64,000 nt of DNA, taken from NCBI GenBank assembly GCA_019054805.1, contig JAHQIY010000003.1, forward strand, positions 1-64,000, in the 5' to 3' direction. Under the pieces are notes generated by a model that was given only the letters and a program-made list of their open reading frames with translations, did no database searches and was not told the DNA's origin. This document shows positions 41,860 through 53,600 of the stretch, one piece after another (positions within the stretch are counted from its first letter, which is position 1; every line of letters starts with the position of its first letter). A program made the translations under genes and the position numbers. This DNA is from Brachionus manjavacas. Lineage: Eukaryota; Rotifera; Eurotatoria; Ploima; Brachionidae.

Positions 41860-42109
41860 TCAACAATCAGCTTTTAATATTTATTGGTAAATTTTATTCG
41901 TAATTGTTTCTTTGTTCTAAACACTCTTAATCAATTATCACTGTGTTTACCCCTCTTTTCGTTATCAAATTGTGTTATCCGAAAAATTTATTATCCGGAA
42001 GACTATGAAAAAAAAAGCTCGAATCTCATTCCGGATAACCGGTTATTGACTGTAAATTGGTAACACAAGCCTTTTTAGAAACGAAACCATGTCATTTTTT
42101 CGAGAGAAG

Positions 42110-42990
42110 ATTATTTTGAATGAGATGCTTGATAATAAAGTCCATGATGATCGGGAGTTGAAAGAGTCAAAAATTGAATAAAAATATCTGATATAGGTCC
42201 GGAAAGTGCTTCTGCACGCATTTTGAGTGGATGCATTACTACTTGATCAATTCCAGTAGTTTTATCACTGCAAAGTTTGCTAAGCTTAGAAAGTACTGTG
42301 TCAGGAGTTACAATCTCTTCAACTCGGAAAACAGAATTAGGCTTTGATCGTCATATTAAAGTTTCCTTTGCATGGTTGACGATTGCAAGCGGAGTCTGTT
42401 GGTAAAAAAAACCGAATAAAAAAAATCATTTAATGCACTACTTATGCTTACCTTGTCTGTAATAATCAGTCCGTCTGAATTTTTAATGGCTGCAATGGTC
42501 TCACCTTTAGCAGATCTTCGATTTATATAAGAGAAGAGCTTATTAGGATTATTTTTTGAGTCTTGATCCAATTTAAGCTCGAAGTCAATAAGACTGCTTG
42601 CCTATTTTTTTTTATTGTATGCATACTTGTTTATATTTGCATTCTAGTTCTAAGTCATCCTTGTTTGTGCAAGTCACGATAAACAGATGTCTTTTGCGAC
42701 AAACAAGTTTGGCAAAATGGATATTTTGTTGATCCATTAGAAGTTCGTTTCTGGACGAAAAGAGTCGATGCCTGAAAATATGTTTAAAGGAAAGCCGAGT
42801 AGCTATTCTGAATTGACAGTGTGTCAAAGGTTGTGTTACAATCAGTATCTATTAAATTAGGGATCATTGAAGCGTAATTTGCTCTTCTCCAGTTGAGGAA
42901 TCTACTGTCAAACGGCTTTTGTCTAGAAGCCTTCGAAATGATTTCAAACCTAACGCGATAATGGGCCCTTGAAAAACTGGTCACTAATTG
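42110..42990 (-). pseudogene. LINE ORF2 fragment (endonuclease-RT linker)
   Basis: Minus-strand pieces in order are FDSRFLNWRRANYASM, NPNKLFSYINRRSAKGETIA, LIITDKVSISSALNDFFYSV, and TVLSKLSKLCSDKTTGIDQV followed by VMHPLKMRAEALSGPIS. These are the linker and first RT segments of CR1/jockey-like LINEs. Several stops and shifts. Confidence 0.75.
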
Positions 42991-43967
42991 TTGCATTCAT
43001 ATAGTAGAAACTTATATTATCTTTTCAATTTGAACTTAATATATATTAAATTATGTTTTAAATTATAAATGTTTCTTTTATAGAATTTTTTTTTTAATAT
43101 TTTTATTATTAATATTCATTGATTTAAGCCTCATAGGTAAAATAAAAATTACAAAAAAGAAAAAAAAAAATTAAAGTTTCTTCAATTATAGAAATTTTAT
43201 TAACTGAAATTAATTATCGAATTTTTAAATTGAAAAAATATCGAAAAAAAATAGAGAAAAATTATGATTTGTCAATTATTCAAAACAAATCATTATGATT
43301 TAAGAATTTCAACTAAATTATCTGATACTATCTGTTAATTTTTTCTTTACACTTGAAAAATGCTTATTACACTTGTTGACAACAGGATGACTTGTAAGAT
43401 CGATGTATAGGGAATAAAAAAATGAGAAATAATTCAAAAAAAATTAAAAAAAATTCCAAACAAAATAATTATAACTTGTTTATTTACAAGTAAAACTCAA
43501 AAAATTATTTTAACCCATTTAAAAACAATCAAAATTGTGATCAAGTGTGATTTTGTATATTTTTTAATAATTAAAATCCAATTTTTTTAAATAGGTGAAA
43601 TAAGTAGAAAAGTTAAAGAAAGAATTGGAGATCATTTTTATAACATTAATTATTTTACAAAAAATATCAGAATATCAATTTTGGTAAAGTTTCTAAAGTA
43701 TCAATTCACAACCATCCAATGGATGATTTAGAGTATTTAAAAATTTTAAATTTTCATGATAAATAAAAAGAATATCGACAGAAACTGAGTTGATAAAAAT
43801 TTTCCAAAAATTTCAAAATTCTTTTTTAAATTTAAAAAATTACAATAAATCGAATATATGATAACTTTTAGTTTTACTTTAGTCTTTAATGAATTTATAA
43901 AAAATATTTTAGTAATCTTTAAAAAATTGAAATAAAGTAGTTTTTTTCTTCGACCGTGTTGTAGACT
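42991..43967. other. AT-rich intergenic DNA, 3' of patatin gene
   Basis: No coding frames or recognised repeats. Presumably includes the 3' UTR of the minus-strand gene that ends at 43968. Confidence 0.45.
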
Positions 43968-46900
43968 CTAGTCTTTTAAAATATTAACTATATCTTCAAT
44001 TAGTTTAGTATTTTCTTCGATGACTTGCTTTCCAATATTTTCAAGATCTCCAATTTTACCATGTGCGTCCAAACTAATCGGCTTACTGAAATAAGCTTGA
44101 ATCTTTTTGTATCTGTCGCCAATTAAATCATTCATCTCTTGGTCAACGTCGTTCTGATGTCCTTCAATCATAAAATGACTCATATTTTGAGCCCAAAAAA
44201 GAACCGAGTTTGAATTGTTTTCATTAAAAATACTGCCTATATCGACTCCAGTACCCAACGATACAACATAAATATCGTTTTTATCTATTTTCAAATCATT
44301 GACTGCATGGTTGAAAGCCAAGCGTGCTGGATTATTTGCCAATAAGCCTCCATCCATTAAATCATGCTGTATACCGTCGACACGAAAAGCTGGAAAATAG
44401 GTTGGTGCTGCCGTTGCTGCAGTAAGAAGATCAACTAAGCAGTAGTCGTGTCGTTTCTTTTCACACTCGTTTTTTGAAAATACTTGAAGTGTTTTTTGTA
44501 CAGTCGACGTTGGTATTAAAACATGGTTGATCAAGTCTGTTAAATTCCATTGTCTATGTATTTTCTTTTTTAGCTAAAACAAATTTTCGAGCAAAAATGT
44601 TCTTGCTTTCTTGTATATAAAAATTGAACATGTCATTAGGACTGTACTTTGGAATTCGACTTCCATCCCGAATTGGTACATTTAAACCAGCTGCTAGTAT
44701 AGCTCCGGTCGAGGTACCTGCAAACATTTCAACAACAGAAACAAGCGGGGAGGATAGTCGACGTTGAATTTCTCTTAGTAACATAGCTGGTATTATGCCA
44801 CGAACACCGCCTCCGTCAATAGAAATAATTCTGAATTTTTTCGACTTTTTTTTGGCAAAAGCTTGATCGCCCAGTCTAACAAATCTTTCAAAGTTCGTTT
44901 GGTATATTTGATTGAGCTGCTTAGTCTTTGATTCATTTTGTAGACTTTTTGCTATTTCTAGTTCTCTTAAGCACTCATTTGTCCTCTCTTCATTTTGTTC
45001 AGCTTTGAATTTGGTCAGAGCGAACTCAAAATATCGAATAGCGTTTTTATAGTTTTGCATGTTGCGCTCAGTAATGCCGTAGTAGAAGTAGATTTCGTCG
45101 TCTATGTCTACATCGTCTTGTGTTTGAAAATTTTTTATGAAATTTTTGGCTTCGCTGAACCTTTTCAAATAAACCAAACAATTCAAATACATGAAAATGG
45201 TTTCTCTAGCCTTCATTTCGTCCTTGTTTAGCGTGAACGCTTCTTCGAAATCTTTGCGAGCCTTGTTGAAATAGAAAAACTTGTGTTGATCAAATTGAAT
45301 TTTGAGTTTTTTCAGCGCTATTTTATGAAAGACCGAAGCGCGAGCCACATAATGATGTGCTTTACGCGAATTGTCTTTTTCATTCTGAATACAACGTGTC
45401 AAGAATTGCAACAGCTCTTTCTGCTCGCAGATAATATTTACGCCTTTTTCGTCATAGTCGAAATCTTCTCCTTTCCAAAAGCTCTCCTCTCTTTTTGGAA
45501 TTTCTATATTGAATACGGAAAATATGAACTGAACAAGCTCGAGACAAGAGCTTGTCGATATGTCGACCAAATGAGCGTTTTTTTTGGCAAAAACATACAA
45601 GTCATTCAGCATATTTTTGATGATCTCCTCATTGTTATTTTTTAATCCGTTTGTGGCAATTGTCAGTATGATCAAGTTAACTTTGGCTATTAGCTGAGCT
45701 TCAGTTAGCTTTTTTGTTGTTTGCAATGTAAAATGTTTCGATTTGATTTTCTTCATATTCTTCAGATGTTCGTCTAGCTTTTCACATTTCTGAAATAATT
45801 TCTCACTGGCTTTCACATCGGCAACATAGCTCAACAAGTCTCTAGCTCTCATTTGAAAATCTCTTTCGGACAAATTTCCTTTTGGCTTCACTTTGCCACT
45901 AAATAAAACAGACGCAATTAAGTTAAAAAGATAAGCGATACCATCGGGTGGAAACTCATAGTCGAGTAGTACTTCAGCCATTGATTGCGGGTACAAGCCG
46001 ATAAAATACTCGTTGAATGAAATAAGACTCTTACCATCTTCATAGCAACGAGTTAATTCCTCTAAAAACTTGTCGAACTGTTCAGTTTTATAGTGAGAGA
46101 AAGCATCATTCAATATCTTATTTAATTTGATGCTCGCTTCATATTTTTTAGTTTCATTTTTTAAAATATTGTAGCGATAATCCATTAAATAAAAGCTGCC
46201 AAAGACGGTAACAACTGCACTTAGAAAAAAAAAGGAGCCAAAAATCGCTCCGGACGCTGCAATTGTACTCCATGATAAGGTCAACTCAGCACCTTGAACA
46301 CCAGCAAAGAGTAAGCTTGAAACGCCGGCAATTTTGCATCTCAGTATTGAACTTTGTATAGAGCCAATGTTCGATTCAATTTTGGATAAAGCAATTTTCG
46401 TATTATAAAGATCTTTATTCAACATAAGAATAATCGAATTTTTGAATTTATCTTCAATACTTTCTTCAGCGTCTTCGGTTGCCTCATAAACCACCAAGTC
46501 TTTAACTTCATCAGCTTTGATTTGAATTTTATCAAAATCTTTTTCATCAGCTGGTATGTCGGTTCTTTTTAACAAGCCAGTGCATTTTCGTTCTATTTTC
46601 CGAATGAGTGTGTCCAAGTTTTGCGTCACTAGGACAGGGATGGCAATTTTTTTGTGTCGAAATTTTTGCATCATAAAAATTTGTGCTATGCATATGAGCT
46701 GAGCTTCGAGCATTTTCTCCGAAATGTACAGAGCCATGGCCATTTTATGTCTAAACAAAAGCTGTTTGTCACTTGCACACAACTTGTCCGCCACTTTACA
46801 AGCATTCATGTACTCATTAAAGGACAAACCAGAGTAGTATTTGGCTTGATTCGTGAGCTCTTCGTTTGTCAAATTAGCCAAATCAACGGGGTTGAGACAT

Positions 46901-47926
46901 TTCAGGACACTTCTTCCTTGGCTTCGGTTTAAATAATCAATGGCAATGTTGCAGTATTGGTCTCCTTTTTCCTCAAACGCGTCCATCGTTAGCGTGTATT
47001 CTAACGAATTAATTTTTTTCGAGTAGATCTTTTGCGATAAGTAATCGTAACACTTTCGTATCACACAAAAAAAATCGGCACAACCATCATAGGAATTCTT
47101 GTCAGGATGAAATTTTTTTGACAGTTCAAAAAATCGAAGTTTCAAAAATTTAGAATCCTTGAGTGACGCCTCGTTGAACAATGCAATACTTGGTTTGTCC
47201 AAATTGTTTGAACGTTTGTCTTTGTATGCTGTATTAAACAAATTGACCATGTTGTTGATAAAATTTATTGAGATGTTCTCACCCGAAGTGGATAACTCTG
47301 CAATTATAGTTTCCAATATGCTTATTTTGGCATCATCTAGATCCGCACTTAAAACTAAAGCATTTTTGATTTGGTCAACGTAGAGCTGGTTTATATAGGT
47401 TAAATTTGCATAAACATCAAATGAATTAATCGCACTACCACTCATACAGAGAATCTCAGCTTGGTTTTTCAAGCTATTCAAAAATTTACTTTCGAATATA
47501 TGTGCATTTTGCAGATTATCAATAGAGTCTAAAAGTGTCTTTTTATCAGTCAAAATTAAGACATTTTGTTGAGTTTCTGAACTCGTAGCATCTGAAGAGT
47601 AATTGGAAATTGATAAAGAAACATTTTCAGAGTCTAATGCTTCCAGTTCAGTTTCATAATCTTCAATTGATTCTCCCAGGAACTGAATAATATTCGAGTC
47701 CTGAATTATTTGCTCGTAGGCTAGCTTAATTTTTAAACTTCTTATTTTAAGTTCTAAATAAGTTCTACGATTTTGGAACTCAAACATGCTTATAATGGAC
47801 TCCAAGTCCCTATTTAATCGATCTATTTCCTCGACATTGTTGTTATTTTCATTCAAAGTATCGAAAATTAAACTCTCCAAAAACGTTTAAAAGCTCAATC
47901 ACCTCTTGCTCTGTATGTGTGTTCAT
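43968..47926 (-). CDS. large J-like/TPR/patatin phospholipase, intronless, two frame breaks
   Basis: Read on the minus strand from ATG 47926. The first 15 or so codons lie in one frame. A one-base slip in a T run (about 47880) leads into a 1108-residue frame (44554-47880). A second one-base slip in an A6GA4 run (about 44550) leads into the last 188 residues (43968-44534). In the long frame, a J-domain-like segment with HPD (residues 258-260) is followed by helices. A hydrophobic hairpin lies at about 515-566, TPR-like helical repeats at about 870-985, and a patatin domain from 1016 (DGGGVRG oxyanion loop at 1022-1028, GTSTG with the nucleophile Ser at 1055-1059). The catalytic Asp (DGGLLANNP) is in the last frame. 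All patatin residues are present. Lipid acyl hydrolase at a membrane is inferred. No introns over nearly 4 kb, unlike its neighbours, which raises transfer from a microbe or retroposition. Confidence 0.75.
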
Positions 47927-48409
47927 TTTTATGAAACTCTAATGTTTCGATTTATGTGTGAAATATTCTATTTTTTTGGAAAAAAATGAAACTTATTTGC
48001 CAAGCATTCAAAATAAATATGAAAAAACAAAATTATTCATTTGAGCTATTTTACTGGGGAAATTATTAAACTGATAAAATTACTGATAACACACAACTTT
48101 AGTTAATCACATGTTTTGACAATATCAAAAACTATAACAAAAAAATATAATCTTAAAAAATAAATAATTTTATCATAATTAGTTGATAATTCTTTAAGAT
48201 TTAATTAAGTTGAATATCATAATTAGACAACTACCTTTTTGTAGTGCTTTTTTGTAAAAGATGTTTTTTCTTCAAAAAATTTACCTAACTAGGTAATTAT
48301 CTGTTCTCAGCCATGACTAAAAAATTAAAAAAAAATTTTTGAATAAAGCTATTTTTACCTAGCTATTTTAATTGATTTATTTTATACTCTGCTATTTTAT
48401 CATATTATT
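47927..48409. other. AT-rich upstream region of patatin gene
   Basis: Non-coding, presumed promoter side of the minus-strand gene. No motif can be named. Confidence 0.4.
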
Positions 48410-48507
48410 TATTTGTTATCTGTACCGAGCTAAAGCTCCTTCAGAATAAATTAAAAAATAAAATAAAAAAAAACAAAATAAGAATAAAATTAAAGTTAAT
48501 AAAATTA

Positions 48508-48541
<34 letters not shown>

Positions 48542-48850
48542 ATCAAAATAGAGTAAATAAGCTAATAAAAAATTAAAGTTGAAAAGACATAAATTGGAAA
48601 AGATTGTTTCATGTGGCACATGTTTAAATAGTTCAAGTTTCAGGAAAAAAAGAAGAAATAGTAAGGTAGCAATTACACAGTGGAGTTGGGTATTCGATGA
48701 ATCTTGATTCGAAACCCTTCGTGTACTCCTCGACCAGTCTGGTTACTAATGGAACAGAATCATAGAGCCAAACAGAGAATATATACTCTGAAGTTCCTGA
48801 GTGTTAACTTCATTGTTACATTTTGCCAAAATCTTAGTGACATCGGCAAA
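48410..48850 (-). pseudogene. LINE 3' end remnant
   Basis: On the minus strand a short C-terminal coding scrap (ELQSIYSLFGSMILF.., near 48730-48800) is followed by the 3' tail GAAGGAGCTTTAGCTCGGTA (near 48425-48445). A long A/T run lies at 48500-48540. The hairpin GAGC..GCTC is shared with other LINE tails in the window. Confidence 0.65.
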
Positions 48851-49685
48851 GAGATTGATTTCAAATAAATTTTTTTTCACTAGTGACTAAAATAAAGTGG
48901 GCAAATAATGAAAATTAAATTTCTGTTACTTTATCATGGTATTACTATTACAATTGATAAAAGATAAAAATTCAAAACATGCAATTTAATTATTTAAACT
49001 TTTTAATTTTTAATTGTTTTCTAGAATCAAATAGGTGAAGTGTTAATCGGTCTTTCATGACATGGGAACGAGCTTGTTGATTAACCTTGAAATTAAAAAA
49101 AAATTTAATTTGATGTCAAGTTTATTCTGAATTTTGCAAATTTTTATTTATGTTTTTTGTTGTTGATGTTTCAATTTAAAGCATACACAAATTGCATAAA
49201 CAACATCAACATCAACATCAAAGACTAAAGCTAATAATAATTACTTAATTCACAAGGGCCATATTTTTTAATTAAATTTGAACAACAAAAATAAATTCTA
49301 TCTTAATCATATCTTAATCATAATTAAAACAGTCATTTTTGACAGTAAGTCGAATTAATTTAAATTTGACGTTGTTTTGCAATGAATTAAAAGGTCTCGC
49401 ATAGAAATTATGCAAATTGTGATTATAAAAAATGATTCTCTCTCTCTCTCTCCAATTTTCTGAACACACACACACACACTAAATTCGAAGTGTAATAAAA
49501 AGCAGCGCGCTGCACACTCCAGCTCTATTTGAGCGCGCAAACTCACTCTTTCAATTCTTTTAGCTTCTTTCAAATTCTTAAATTTTTTCTTTAATTTTGT
49601 TGTATTATTTATTTCAAGAGCCAAATTGAGACTTGACTGAGTTTTTAGAAGAAAATTTGTAAATTTTACTTGTGTAGAAAACGGC
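48851..49685. promoter_or_regulatory. endosulfine 5' region with microsatellites
   Basis: AT-rich up to about 49430. A (TC)n run then occurs at 49438-49453, a (CA)n run at 49465-49479 and a GC-richer patch AGCAGCGCGCTGCACACTCC at 49501-49520. These lie 165-250 bp before the start codon and may mark the core promoter or 5' UTR. No TATA or initiator can be assigned with confidence. Confidence 0.35.
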
Positions 49686-50514
49686 ATGGAGTCAACGCCA
49701 TCATCGTCACCAATGCTCAATCAACAGCAGCACCAGACGCCGACCACAGCGGCCGTCAAGCTCACGCCCGAGCAAGAGCAGGAGATCAAGCTGCGCTCCA
49801 AATACCCCAATCCGCAGAAACCCGGCGCTTCCAACTTCATCCAGAAGATGCTCCACAAAGGCGTAAGAAGAAATTTTTTTTCCACCTCTCTTTTTTTTGA
49901 ATAAAATGAATAAACAATTTTTGTTTGTTAATTAAAAAAAGAATAGAAAATACTTTGACAGTGGAGACTACAATATGGCTAGGTCGCGCTGCAAGGCCAA
50001 CGGCACCAAAATTCAAACCACCACCATTAATCAGCAGCAGCAGCAGCAACAGAGTCAAGATATAAGTTCGACAAACAGCTCGCTGTTCGACAGTCCGTCG
50101 GTTAGTGAGCCGCCCGGCACCACCGTCTCAATGTCAGCCGACCAAATTCAACTGAGTGTAAACAACTGCCTGGTGAACAGCTCGCCACTCACCTCAACAG
50201 CCACAACAACAGCAGCAGCAGCAACAACAAGCAATAGCAATTTGGTGGCGCAGTATCCGAGCAGCCCGTCGGTGGTCAATTGTGCCAGCTCGTACAACAA
50301 CTGTCTTAGTTCGTCAGTGTCGACGGGCAGTTTGATGAGTCAGTCGTTGAGTCAGGACAAGCTGAGCAACATTCACTTGAACACGTCGTTGAACAACGTG
50401 ATGCTGGACAGTGAAGAGATCGGCCACGGCATACCCACACCCGAGTGCATTCAATCGCGCAAGCACTCCATTGCTCAGTCCAAGCTGGCCACGCCGCGTC
50501 TTTCCACCTCCTAG
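49686..50514 (+). CDS. ENSA: alpha-endosulfine / ARPP19 family PP2A-B55 inhibitor
   Basis: Exons 49686-49862 and 49942-50514 with a 79-bp intron, 249 residues. The conserved core is intact: LRSKYPNPQKPGASNFIQKM, then a KYFDSGDYNMA motif (Ser 66), the site that Greatwall/MASTL kinase phosphorylates to make the protein inhibit PP2A-B55 at mitotic entry. The C-terminus keeps the family's second signature (HGIPTPECIQSRKHSIAQSK), where the Ser after RKH matches the PKA site. Between them is about 135 residues of Gln/Ser/Thr/Asn-rich low-complexity sequence absent from the roughly 110-120-residue vertebrate proteins. The coding region is GC-rich relative to the flanks. ENSA and ARPP19 cannot be distinguished in invertebrates, so the symbol is the family name. 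Confidence 0.93.
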
Positions 50515-51120
50515 ACCTACACACACTCTCACAATTCTATTTATTAGTCTTTCGCTTTTTTTTGTCTTTTTTTTATTGTCTTTTTTTTTGTCTTTTTTTG
50601 GTCTCTGCGTTTGTTCACAAAAGACTATCTTTCTCTCTCTCTCTCTCTCTTCTTAACACTCAACTTCTTTTCTTCTTCCTCTTCTTTTTTTTTGGGTTGC
50701 TGCTGTACATAAATCTAAGTTCGGACCGGTGTTAGGTGACCATCGGCGGATCGCCAAGTAGTCTATTGTATTGTGAATGCTGAGTGAGAGAGACGCTAAA
50801 TTAAATTCAATAATAATGATAATAATAATAATTATAATAGTAGTTTAAAAACAAAACAAAAAAAACAGCAAAAAACACACATTTTGTATATAAGCTGTGC
50901 TAGTCTCAATTCAACAATTGCTCTACTCGTGGACTCGCTTCAATTGCTAATTAATTTTATATTAGCTTTGTCTGTGCGTGTGTGAATGAGTGAGCGAGTG
51001 TGTGAGTGAGTGAGTGAGTAGGGGGTGATGGATTAGTAGAATTTTTTGGTCGCCTATATTTTTTATTGAAATAAAAAACAAAAAAAAACATTTAAAAACT
51101 TTAAACTTTAAATAAAATTT
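50515..51120 (+). other. endosulfine 3' UTR
   Basis: T-rich and CT-rich tracts (about 50630-50690), an (AAT)n run near 50808-50840 and a (GTGA)n run at 50985-51020. AATAAA signals lie near 51066 and 51110, plausible polyadenylation points. Confidence 0.5.
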
Positions 51121-51319
51121 TTCTACATCAATTTTTGCTATTTTAAATTTGAGATTATTCCAAATCGAACATAAATATTTTCATTTTATTTTTTTTGGCA
51201 AATTTAAATTAATGATAAACAAAAAAATTAGTGAATGTAATTTGAAAATAATTTGAAAACAACCTGGTTTAATTTTTGAATGCTGAAATCACATTGAAAA
51301 AGTGCGATGTTATGAAAAT

Positions 51320-51445
51320 TAGACCACCTAGCTGACCGGCCGAATGACCACTCGCTTAAAGGTTGTCCGGCTAATGTGGACACGGTCACGGTTTCTGAAA
51401 ATTTTGGCCGGTCAAGTGTCCGCTTGTACCGATCCCAACACTATT
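51320..51445. repeat. dispersed repeat R2, copy 2
   Basis: Shares AGACCACCTAGCTGACCGG, CCGGTCAAGTGTCCG-type words and the CCAACACTA end with 28860-29010. Confidence 0.5.
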
Positions 51446-51449
51446 TTTT

Positions 51450-51800
51450 ATAAATTTCGACTTGGGGTTTGTGATATGATGATCCTTAAGATAAAGTTTG
51501 TAGTTTAAAAAAACTATCTACGATCTGAGAGTTCGGGTTTGAATCCTAGTCAATATGGGAACGTGTCAGGTCTCGCAAGTCAAAGGGACTAAAAAATAAT
51601 GGCGTCGAAAGACGTAAGTAGCGAGTGTAAACAAAAACCAGTTATAAGCAGCAATGCTTCTACAAGCTGACCAAATATAACTTGTGTTGTTCTACAAGGG
51701 TGTAGACTTGTCGCAGAAACTACTACCACGCTCTGTTTTACATTTTTTATCAATTGTGTTTTTGTTTAAATGCATCAAACAAACGTCAATTATCACCAGA
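51450..51800. repeat. dispersed repeat R3, tRNA-like (SINE candidate)
   Basis: Contains GTGATATGATGATCCTTAAG, a GGGTTTGAATCCTAG box-B-like word (consensus GGTTCGAATCC) and a higher-GC body. The same flanking blocks without the box-B-like middle occur at 55025-55170 and, inverted, at 57515-57655. A tRNA-derived SINE is possible; no clean cloverleaf can be drawn. Confidence 0.4.
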
Positions 51801-51959
51801 GTCAAAATTTATAAAAAATCAAAGTCTTTGATTTTAGTCCATCTATGTTGAGTTTTTTCTCATCTATTTTGAAAAAAGCTAAATATAATTTATTAAAATT
51901 AAGATAGAAAAAAAATAATTAGATAAATAATAAACAATCATTTGAAAAAAAAAAATATA

Positions 51960-52560
51960 AATAAATTTAAAATTAAAAATAAAGTTAAAAAAAATATCAG
52001 TTATGAGAATTATAAGGGTCTTAAAAGTTCTTAAAATTTTAAAATTTGATCAACTTTACCTTTTTTCAAAACTATCATTTATTGCGACGATAAGATTTAA
52101 CTCATTTGCATCTAGTATTTTTGAGTGCATTAAACAAAACGTAACTATCTGTCCATCAAAGTCAAATAACTCTTTTGAAACAGATATTCAACTTTTGATT
52201 AACCATTTTAATGTAGATTTTCCTTCACTTTTATGTAAAATAAGTAAGTTTAAAAAGGAGTTAAAAAAGGCATTTTTTCATCAGTGATGGCATTTCTGAC
52301 TCTATCAAAATGAGTCTAGGCAACATAAGATTTAAAGATTATCGTATATTTTTAAATGAATTAATAAGGCCTAAATGAATTTTAGGTCCAAAAAGTTCAA
52401 TTGAAACTATCTTCCTTTTCATTTTCATACAACTGTAATATTTTCAAATATTTTTCGATATATAAATACTTATTTTTTTTGAACTCTTTTCTCCTAACTT
52501 TTATTTTTACTTCTCCTGAAGGAGGTTAATTAAATTCAAATAAATAAATAAATTAATTGA
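51960..52560 (+). pseudogene. LINE 3' fragment with tail
   Basis: A 94-residue frame (VLKILKFDQLYLFSKLSFIA.., KFKKELKKAFFHQ) resembles the C-terminal helix region of some LINE ORF2 proteins. It is followed by a 3' tail with CTGAAGGAGGTTAATT and (AAAT)n at 52510-52556. The ORF2 match is weak; the tail is the better evidence. Confidence 0.5.
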
Positions 52561-52669
52561 ATAGATTTATTCAATTTGTTCACATACTTCATTTTTTGTT
52601 CACCTTTACGTGAACAAAAAAATTAGGAGAACTAATAGTCCAGAAAACCTGAGAACAAGAATTGTTCGC

Positions 52670-53600
52670 ATAATAGGTAAACTATAGTTCACCTAACCGA
52701 CTAGATCAAGTTTTTCAATAATTGAATATAAATTTTAATCTAAATGAATTATTTTTGGCAAACTGAAATTTAAGATCAAGATCAAAAGATCAAAATATAA
52801 ATTGAAATATTTTTTTTTATAATAGAAAAGAAATACATTTTTTCCAAAGCAATTACTTGACATGTCATGTTTATTTTAATTTTTAAAATTTTAAAATATC
52901 CCTTTTGATCGTACTTTAATAAGTTTAAATATTTTAATTGATTCTAAAGAAAACTTACTTCTAAAAAGAAAAAAATTGACTGTTTTAAAAATTAAAATTA
53001 TAATTTAAGTGGAAAAATAACATTATTTTAGTTTAAATGAGTGGATATAAAAATTATAAATTTGAATTTTTGAAATAACTTAACCTGAATTATTTAAATT
53101 GCTGATTGTTTTTGTCAAATAAATTAGAGATCATTTATTTTGATGTTAATTTGATAATGTACCAGATTAAACATAACATGTCAAGTAATGGATAGTATTT
53201 ACTTCTTAAAAATTATCAAAATCATTAGATTAATTAAGTTTTAAAATTTTAAATGATCGTATTGATCTTAAGATTTGATTTGAAACCTCAATTTGCCTTA
53301 TTTTTAATTTTTTTTTTCAAATATTTTTATTCTGAAGTAGCATTAGCTCGGTAAAAATAAATAAATGAATTTTTTAAAAGTTAAAAAAAAATTTCAATAT
53401 TTTTTTCAAATTTCCAAATTAAAATTAAACTCATTCTATTTCACCAAAGAGTTAAATTTCAAATATGTAAATGCTTGCAATATTAACTTAAAATAATTTT
53501 TTTTTTGAAACTGAAAAAATATTTTAAACATCGCACTTTTTTGATGTTATTTCAACATTGGATAAATTTTGTAATTCGAACACAAAAAATTAAACCACTT
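52670..53600. repeat. dispersed repeat R1, copy 3 (reverse), interrupted
   Basis: Begins with GTTCACCTAACCGACTAGAT and ends with CACAAAAAATTAAACCACTT, the two R1 ends in reverse order, with GAAGTAGCATTAGCTCGGTA between. About 500 bp of unrelated AT-rich sequence splits it. Its right end is the left boundary of the large inverted repeat. Confidence 0.55.

Larger units (their letters stand above)
40677..42052 (+). mobile_element. pogo/Tigger-family DNA transposon lacking the DDE core
   Basis: Ends AAGTCAATAACCGGTTATCC and GGATAACCGGTTATTGACTG form TIRs with TA on each side. The first bases of the left copy have mutated from CAG. Inside, CENP-B-like DNA-binding sequence is followed directly by the extreme C-terminal part of the transposase. 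About 1.38 kb compared with a full element of 2 kb or more. Confidence 0.85.

Noticed and set aside
44995..47383. Plus-strand frames of 74-120 residues
   Set aside because: Antisense of the patatin-fusion gene.
49355..49720. 121-residue minus-strand frame over the endosulfine start
   Set aside because: Low-complexity (CA)n and (GA)n translation with no homology; overlaps the promoter/exon 1.
50306..50735. Minus- and plus-strand frames around the endosulfine stop codon
   Set aside because: Antisense of exon 2 or translation of CT-rich 3' UTR; the endosulfine frame explains the region.
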